From contig SXXD01000010.1 in assembly GCA_005789685.1 (NCBI GenBank), positions 1 through 17,399 on the forward strand: DNA of 17,399 nt, read 5' to 3'. The stretch is from Burkholderiales bacterium. GTDB taxonomy: Bacteria; Pseudomonadota; Gammaproteobacteria; Burkholderiales; Burkholderiaceae_C. Both the position numbers and the translations under genes were made by a program. Of the stretch, positions 14,137 to 17,399 are shown in pieces. Below the pieces are notes generated by a model that saw only the letters and a program-made list of their open reading frames with translations, had not been told where the DNA came from and ran no database searches. The stretch's first letter is position 1. The number at the start of each line of letters is the position of its first letter.

Positions 14137-14919
14137 TCAGCGAATGCGCCACTTCAAGCCCACTTGTAGCCTGTTGTTTCGTGGCTCATAGTCGCCCCTG
14201 TCCACTCCGGGCGCAACAGTTATCCAACGAACATCTGAATCGTCGACCCAAGCCAGGCGTGCATAGGGCTCCATTTCCCCTTGGTCTGTCTTGACTTTCT
14301 TGCTGATTTGAAGGTAAGCGCCTTTGCGCTGTTGGTTGGTCACATCTTGCAAATTGGTGTTGACTTGTGACAATCGGGAAACATGCTCGCCCCACAACAG
14401 CCAGCCTGCATCAACCGCCCAAGGCTGAGCGCTGGCCGAATGCCAGCGCACAGGCAGCCACAATTGGGTAGACAGGCGGTGATAGCCCCCAAAACCCAAA
14501 CTGGTCGTACCTCGGAAAAAATTGGCATGGCTGTGCAAAGCCAGACCGTACTGCCACTGGGGTTGGTCTGTTGATGCTCTGAGAGCTCGCCATTGGGTGT
14601 CAAGGTTCAACACCGAGTTCAAACGTCCCGACTGCACGCTGCTGTAGTTTTGCAGGCCCAGATGCGCATCAGCTTCCAAGGTGTACGGTCCCAATCTTTG
14701 GCTTTGCCAATGCACGCCCAGTTCTGGGCCTTTCAAGTTCATTTGCGGTTCTCTGTAATCCTGCCAACCTTTGCTCAGCTGCCAAGCACCCAAAGCTTCC
14801 TCAGGCTGTGCTTGGACCGGAAGGATGGCTCCCAAAAAGACCCAAGCTGCGCATAAGCTCAATCGCCGAGATTCACAGAGATGACTAAAACACCGAATTT
14901 TGCGAAAAAACCAAAACAT
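14137..14919 (-). CDS. Putative outer-membrane beta-barrel protein, function unknown
   Basis: A 260-residue protein counted from the ATG at 14919. The open frame extends to a TTG at 15009 and an ATG at 14970, but the signal peptide is best placed with the 14919 start. None of the three has a good ribosome binding site. Residues 9-37 form a basic then hydrophobic signal ending in PVQA, with cleavage expected after Ala37. The mature part shows alternating hydrophobic/polar, aromatic-rich strands (for example LEADAHLGLQNYS, WQYGLALHSHANF, LWLPVRW, AYLQISKKV, NRLQVGLKWRIR) typical of a small beta-barrel. The last residue is Arg rather than the usual Phe/Trp. I cannot assign a family. It is convergent with the lipoprotein gene (72 bp between stops) and divergent from pstS, sharing a 196-bp spacer that holds the pstS Pho box. 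Confidence 0.65.
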   Translation of the reverse strand: MFWFFRKIRCFSHLCESRRLSLCAAWVFLGAILPVQAQPEEALGAWQLSKGWQDYREPQMNLKGPELGVHWQSQRLGPYTLEADAHLGLQNYSSVQSGRLNSVLNLDTQWRALRASTDQPQWQYGLALHSHANFFRGTTSLGFGGYHRLSTQLWLPVRWHSASAQPWAVDAGWLLWGEHVSRLSQVNTNLQDVTNQQRKGAYLQISKKVKTDQGEMEPYARLAWVDDSDVRWITVAPGVDRGDYEPRNNRLQVGLKWRIR

Positions 14920-15009
14920 GACACACCGGTTGAAAAAGTTGTTGAAGATGAGATCGTCGTTGATAGGCATTGTAAAAAAATGCACAAACTTTGATCGCCG
15001 ACAGCACAA

Positions 15010-15054
15010 TCATCATTCGATTGACATGAATTTGTCATAATTCAACATTAAAGT
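15010..15054 (+). promoter_or_regulatory. Pho box and -10 of pstS (putative PhoB site, three half-sites)
   Basis: The half-sites TTGACAT (15021-15027) and TTGTCAT (15032-15038) are separated by GAAT and fit the CTGTCAT consensus closely. A weaker upstream copy, TCATCAT (15010-15016), is in the same 11-bp phase. TAAAGT (15049-15054), 4 of 6 to TATAAT, begins exactly 10 bp after the last half-site, as in E. coli Pho promoters where the Pho box replaces the -35 element. The transcript would carry a leader of roughly 55 bases before the pstS ATG. Confidence 0.8.
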
Positions 15055-15115
15055 GAACCTGCTGGAAATCTAAAGTTTCTAGACACACAACCCCGAATAC
15101 CTTTATGGAGCTGAA

Positions 15116-16141
15116 ATGCTTAAATTTAAATCCCTCGTTGCCGCTGTCGGTTTGACAGCAATTGCAGCAACTACATGGGCTGCCGACATCACTGGTGCCG
15201 GCGCCACATTCCCCTTCCCTATCTACGCCAAGTGGGCTGAAGGCTACAAAGCCGCTACGGGCACCGGCATGAACTATCAATCGATTGGTTCTTCAGGCGG
15301 TATCCGTCAAATTCGCGCCAAAACAGTCACATTTGGTGCCACTGATGCACCCGTGTCAGGCGCAGACCTTGACAAAGACGCTATGGTTCAGTTCCCAGCC
15401 ATCATCGGTGGAACCGTTCCCGTGATCAACTTGGATGGCTTCAAGCCCGGTGAATTGCGCGTTACAGGCCCCGTCATGGCCGAAATGTTCTTGGGCAAGA
15501 TCAGCAAATGGAATGACCCCAAGCTTGTCGCTCTCAACCCCGGTAAAAATTTGCCTAACGAACTGGTCACAGTGGTTCACCGTGCCGACGGCTCTGGCAC
15601 CACATTCAACTGGACAGACTATCTCTCGGTGATCAGCAAAGAATTTGCCGACACAGTTGGCAAAGGTGCGGCTGTGAAGTGGCCCGCACCCACATCCGTT
15701 GGCGGCAAAGGCAACGAAGGTGTTGCAGCCAATGTCAACCGCATCAAAGGTTCTATTGGTTATGTTGAATACGCCTACGTTAAAAAGAACAACATGAATT
15801 TCATGCAAGTTCAAAACGCCAACGGCAAATACGTTAGCCCAGATGATTTGACATTTGCTTCTGCTGCCGCTGGTGCTGACTGGTTCAGCGTACCTGGCAT
15901 GGGTGTGTCAATGGTCAATGCCAAAGGCGACACAAGCTGGCCTATCAGCACTGCCTCTTTCATCTTGATGTACAAGAACCCAGCTGACAAGGCTGCCTCC
16001 AACGAAGCTCTGAAGTTCTTTGACTGGTCCTTTAAAAATGGCAAGAAAATGGCCGCCGATTTGGACTATGTGCCATTGCCAGATAGCTTGACCAACGAAA
16101 TTCGCGCCAAAGTTTGGTCGCAAATTCAGAAGGAATTCTAG
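15116..16141 (+). CDS. pstS: Periplasmic phosphate-binding protein PstS
   Basis: A 341-residue substrate-binding protein of the high-affinity phosphate ABC transporter. A Sec signal peptide ends in TTWA (cleavage after about residue 22). The phosphate ligands known from E. coli PstS are all in place: T31 and F32 in GATFPFPIY, the Ser pair S59/S60 in GSSGGIRQI, D77 in FGATDAP, and R156, S160, G161 and T162 in RADGSGTTF. The ATG at 15116 has GGAG at 15107-15110. Length is normal for the family. It is preceded by a strong Pho box and followed by a terminator-like hairpin before pstC, the usual way the binding protein is made in excess over the permease. Confidence 0.97.
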   Translation: MLKFKSLVAAVGLTAIAATTWAADITGAGATFPFPIYAKWAEGYKAATGTGMNYQSIGSSGGIRQIRAKTVTFGATDAPVSGADLDKDAMVQFPAIIGGTVPVINLDGFKPGELRVTGPVMAEMFLGKISKWNDPKLVALNPGKNLPNELVTVVHRADGSGTTFNWTDYLSVISKEFADTVGKGAAVKWPAPTSVGGKGNEGVAANVNRIKGSIGYVEYAYVKKNNMNFMQVQNANGKYVSPDDLTFASAAAGADWFSVPGMGVSMVNAKGDTSWPISTASFILMYKNPADKAASNEALKFFDWSFKNGKKMAADLDYVPLPDSLTNEIRAKVWSQIQKEF

Positions 16142-16152
16142 GTTGGTGTTTT

Positions 16153-16197
16153 ATCCGTTGGTTGCCCTTGCGCAATCAACGGATTCTTTATTTTTAA
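16153..16197 (+). terminator. Intrinsic terminator/attenuator between pstS and pstC
   Basis: ATCCGTTGGTTG (16153-16164) pairs with CAATCAACGGAT (16173-16184): 12 bp with one G-U, and an 8-base loop. A T-rich tail TCTTTATTTTT follows. It lies 12 bp past the pstS stop and about 30 bp before the pstC start, so partial termination would lower pstCAB expression relative to pstS. The hairpin could also protect the 3' end of the pstS mRNA. Confidence 0.8.
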
Positions 16198-16226
16198 GTT
16201 GATTTCCTTGCTGAGTGAACCAAGAC

Positions 16227-17204
16227 ATGTCAAACCCTCTGCCCAGTTCGGCTCAAGCCGCTCACTTTCTTAAAACAGCCGAGCGCCAGCGTACCCAAGA
16301 TTGGCTATTCCACCGACTGACGCAAGTTTTTTCGCTAATGGTTCTTCTGTCTCTCGCCGGAATTATTGTCTCTTTGTTCATAAACGCGTGGCCGACCTTT
16401 GCAAAATTTGGCGCTCGCTTCATTTGGTATGTGGAGTGGGACATCATCAATGAAGAGTTTGGCGCCGCCATTGCCATTGTTGGCACGGTCGCGAGTGCTG
16501 GCCTGGCTATGCTGATTGCAGTTCCTCTTTCGTTCGGAATTGCTGTATTTTTAACGGAAACATGCCCTGTGTGGTTACGTCGCCCTTTAGGCACAGCCAT
16601 TGAATTGTTGGCCGCAGTGCCATCCATCATTTACGGCATGTTTGGCTTGTTCGTGTTTGCACCCTTGTTTGCAGATTTTATTCAAGTGCCGCTTCGCCAA
16701 GTTTTAGGTGGCATGCCCCTGATTGGATTTTTGTTTGGTGGCGCTCCCAACGGCATGGGCATCTTGGCGGCTGGCATTGTGCTGGCTTTCATGGTGGTGC
16801 CCTTTGTAGCCTCCGTCATGCGCGATGTATTTGAAATCACGCCCCCTATTTTGCGGGAGTCTGCTTATGGGCTTGGCTGCACCACTTGGGAAGTGGTCAC
16901 AAAGATTGTTTTGCCTTACACCCAAAAAGGTGTGATTGGGGGCGTCATGTTGGGCCTGGGTCGCGCGCTTGGCGAGACCATGGCAGTCACTTTTGTGATT
17001 GGCAATGCCAATCGCATGCCCACGTCACTCTTTTCACCTGGAACCTCCATCGCATCAACATTGGCCAATGAATTTGGCGAGGCCGCCGACTTTCACATGT
17101 CATCCTTGTTTGCGCTTGGTTTCTTGTTGTTTATTATCACTTTCATGGTTCTAGCGTTCGCCAAAATCATGATCAGCAGAGCTGAAAAAGCCAAGGGGTT
17201 CTGA
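16227..17204 (+). CDS. pstC: Phosphate ABC transporter permease PstC
   Basis: A 325-residue inner-membrane permease with six predicted membrane segments (about residues 33-53, 79-108, 123-150, 175-197, 237-258 and 293-312). The cytoplasmic EAA loop that contacts the ATPase PstB is ESAYGLGCTTWEVVTKIVLP (residues 211-230). Other conserved stretches are AAVPSIIYGMFGLFVF and GRALGETMAV. With PstA it forms the phosphate channel that receives substrate from PstS. I prefer the ATG at 16227; a GTG at 16215 would add four residues, and neither has a strong ribosome binding site. pstA begins one base after its stop codon. Confidence 0.95.
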   Translation: MSNPLPSSAQAAHFLKTAERQRTQDWLFHRLTQVFSLMVLLSLAGIIVSLFINAWPTFAKFGARFIWYVEWDIINEEFGAAIAIVGTVASAGLAMLIAVPLSFGIAVFLTETCPVWLRRPLGTAIELLAAVPSIIYGMFGLFVFAPLFADFIQVPLRQVLGGMPLIGFLFGGAPNGMGILAAGIVLAFMVVPFVASVMRDVFEITPPILRESAYGLGCTTWEVVTKIVLPYTQKGVIGGVMLGLGRALGETMAVTFVIGNANRMPTSLFSPGTSIASTLANEFGEAADFHMSSLFALGFLLFIITFMVLAFAKIMISRAEKAKGF

Positions 17205-17205
17205 A

Positions 17206-17399
17206 ATGGCCATGAACATGAATCACTCACTCTACCGTCGGCGTCGCTTGGCCAACCTGTGGGGCATAGCGACCTCGATGTTGGCCATGACTTTGGGGTT
17301 GACCGTTTTACTCTGGATTTTGTTTGTTTTGTTTTCCAACGGGTTTGCGGCACTCGACTGGAACATTGTGAGCCAAGACACACCCGCCCCCGGAACCGA
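17206..17399 (+). CDS. pstA: Phosphate ABC transporter permease PstA, 5' part (runs off window)
   Basis: The first 64 codons of a frame that is open to the window end. The N-terminus is MAMNMNHSLYRRRRLANLWG, a basic cytosolic segment, followed by a hydrophobic first membrane helix (about residues 23-43) and then FSNGFAALDWN, as expected at the start of PstA. The ATG at 17206 has AAGGGG (17193-17198) upstream and lies one base after the pstC stop, so the two are coupled. Identification rests on the short N-terminus plus its position after pstSC; pstB and phoU would be expected next. Confidence 0.85.
   Translation, partial: MAMNMNHSLYRRRRLANLWGIATSMLAMTLGLTVLLWILFVLFSNGFAALDWNIVSQDTPAPGT

Noticed and set aside
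15356..15814. 152-codon open frame antisense to pstS
   Set aside because: Mirror of the pstS codons with no recognisable motif; pstS itself is certain.

Overview
The window looks like chromosomal DNA of a beta-proteobacterium of the order Burkholderiales, probably Comamonadaceae. This is an inference from protein sequence style (SpoT, GreB, PhoX, PstS, MoxR/VWA proteins) and moderate GC; no marker fixes the genus. No transposase, integrase, phage gene or CRISPR array is seen. Apart from one short palindromic repeat it reads as ordinary, densely packed chromosome, cut inside spoT on the left and inside pstA on the right.

Left part (1-5178). The 3' end of spoT (synthetase, TGS and ACT domains) converges with greB. 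Upstream of greB on the same strand lie a strong intrinsic terminator and tRNA-Arg(ACG). Next, all on the minus strand, come a D-2-hydroxyacid dehydrogenase, a class II aldolase/adducin-like protein and a membrane-anchored VWA protein. In transcription order this is VWA, aldolase-like, dehydrogenase, tRNA. The VWA stop codon lies inside the ribosome binding site of the aldolase gene.

Middle part (5241-9932). Divergent from the VWA gene is a plus-strand run: a membrane-anchored HtrA-like serine protease without PDZ domain, a MoxR AAA+ ATPase, a DUF58 protein, a second VWA protein paralogous to the first, and a dual-specificity-type tyrosine phosphatase. MoxR/DUF58 and DUF58/VWA overlap by a few bases. 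Together with the divergent VWA gene this is a Bat-like MoxR/DUF58/VWA module, probably concerned with envelope or protein-complex maturation. Its substrate cannot be read from the sequence. A small cysteine-containing secreted protein follows tail to tail.

Right part (10330-17399). This is a phosphate-starvation region. phoX (Tat-exported alkaline phosphatase) and pstS (phosphate-binding protein) each carry a Pho box made of direct repeats at 11-bp periodicity, with a -10-like hexamer 10 bp downstream. Between them lie a lipoprotein with two Ig-like repeats and a divergently oriented putative outer-membrane beta-barrel protein, both unassigned. pstS is followed by a terminator-like hairpin, then pstC and the start of pstA, as in a pstSCAB operon. 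Expected logic: PhoX releases phosphate from organic esters outside the cytoplasm, PstS captures it, and PstCAB imports it.

The most useful second-look items are the two Pho boxes, the split MoxR/VWA module with protease and phosphatase, the VWA/aldolase/dehydrogenase coupling, the REP-like palindrome before phoX, and the two unassigned envelope proteins inside the Pho region. I did not find a system I would call clearly new.
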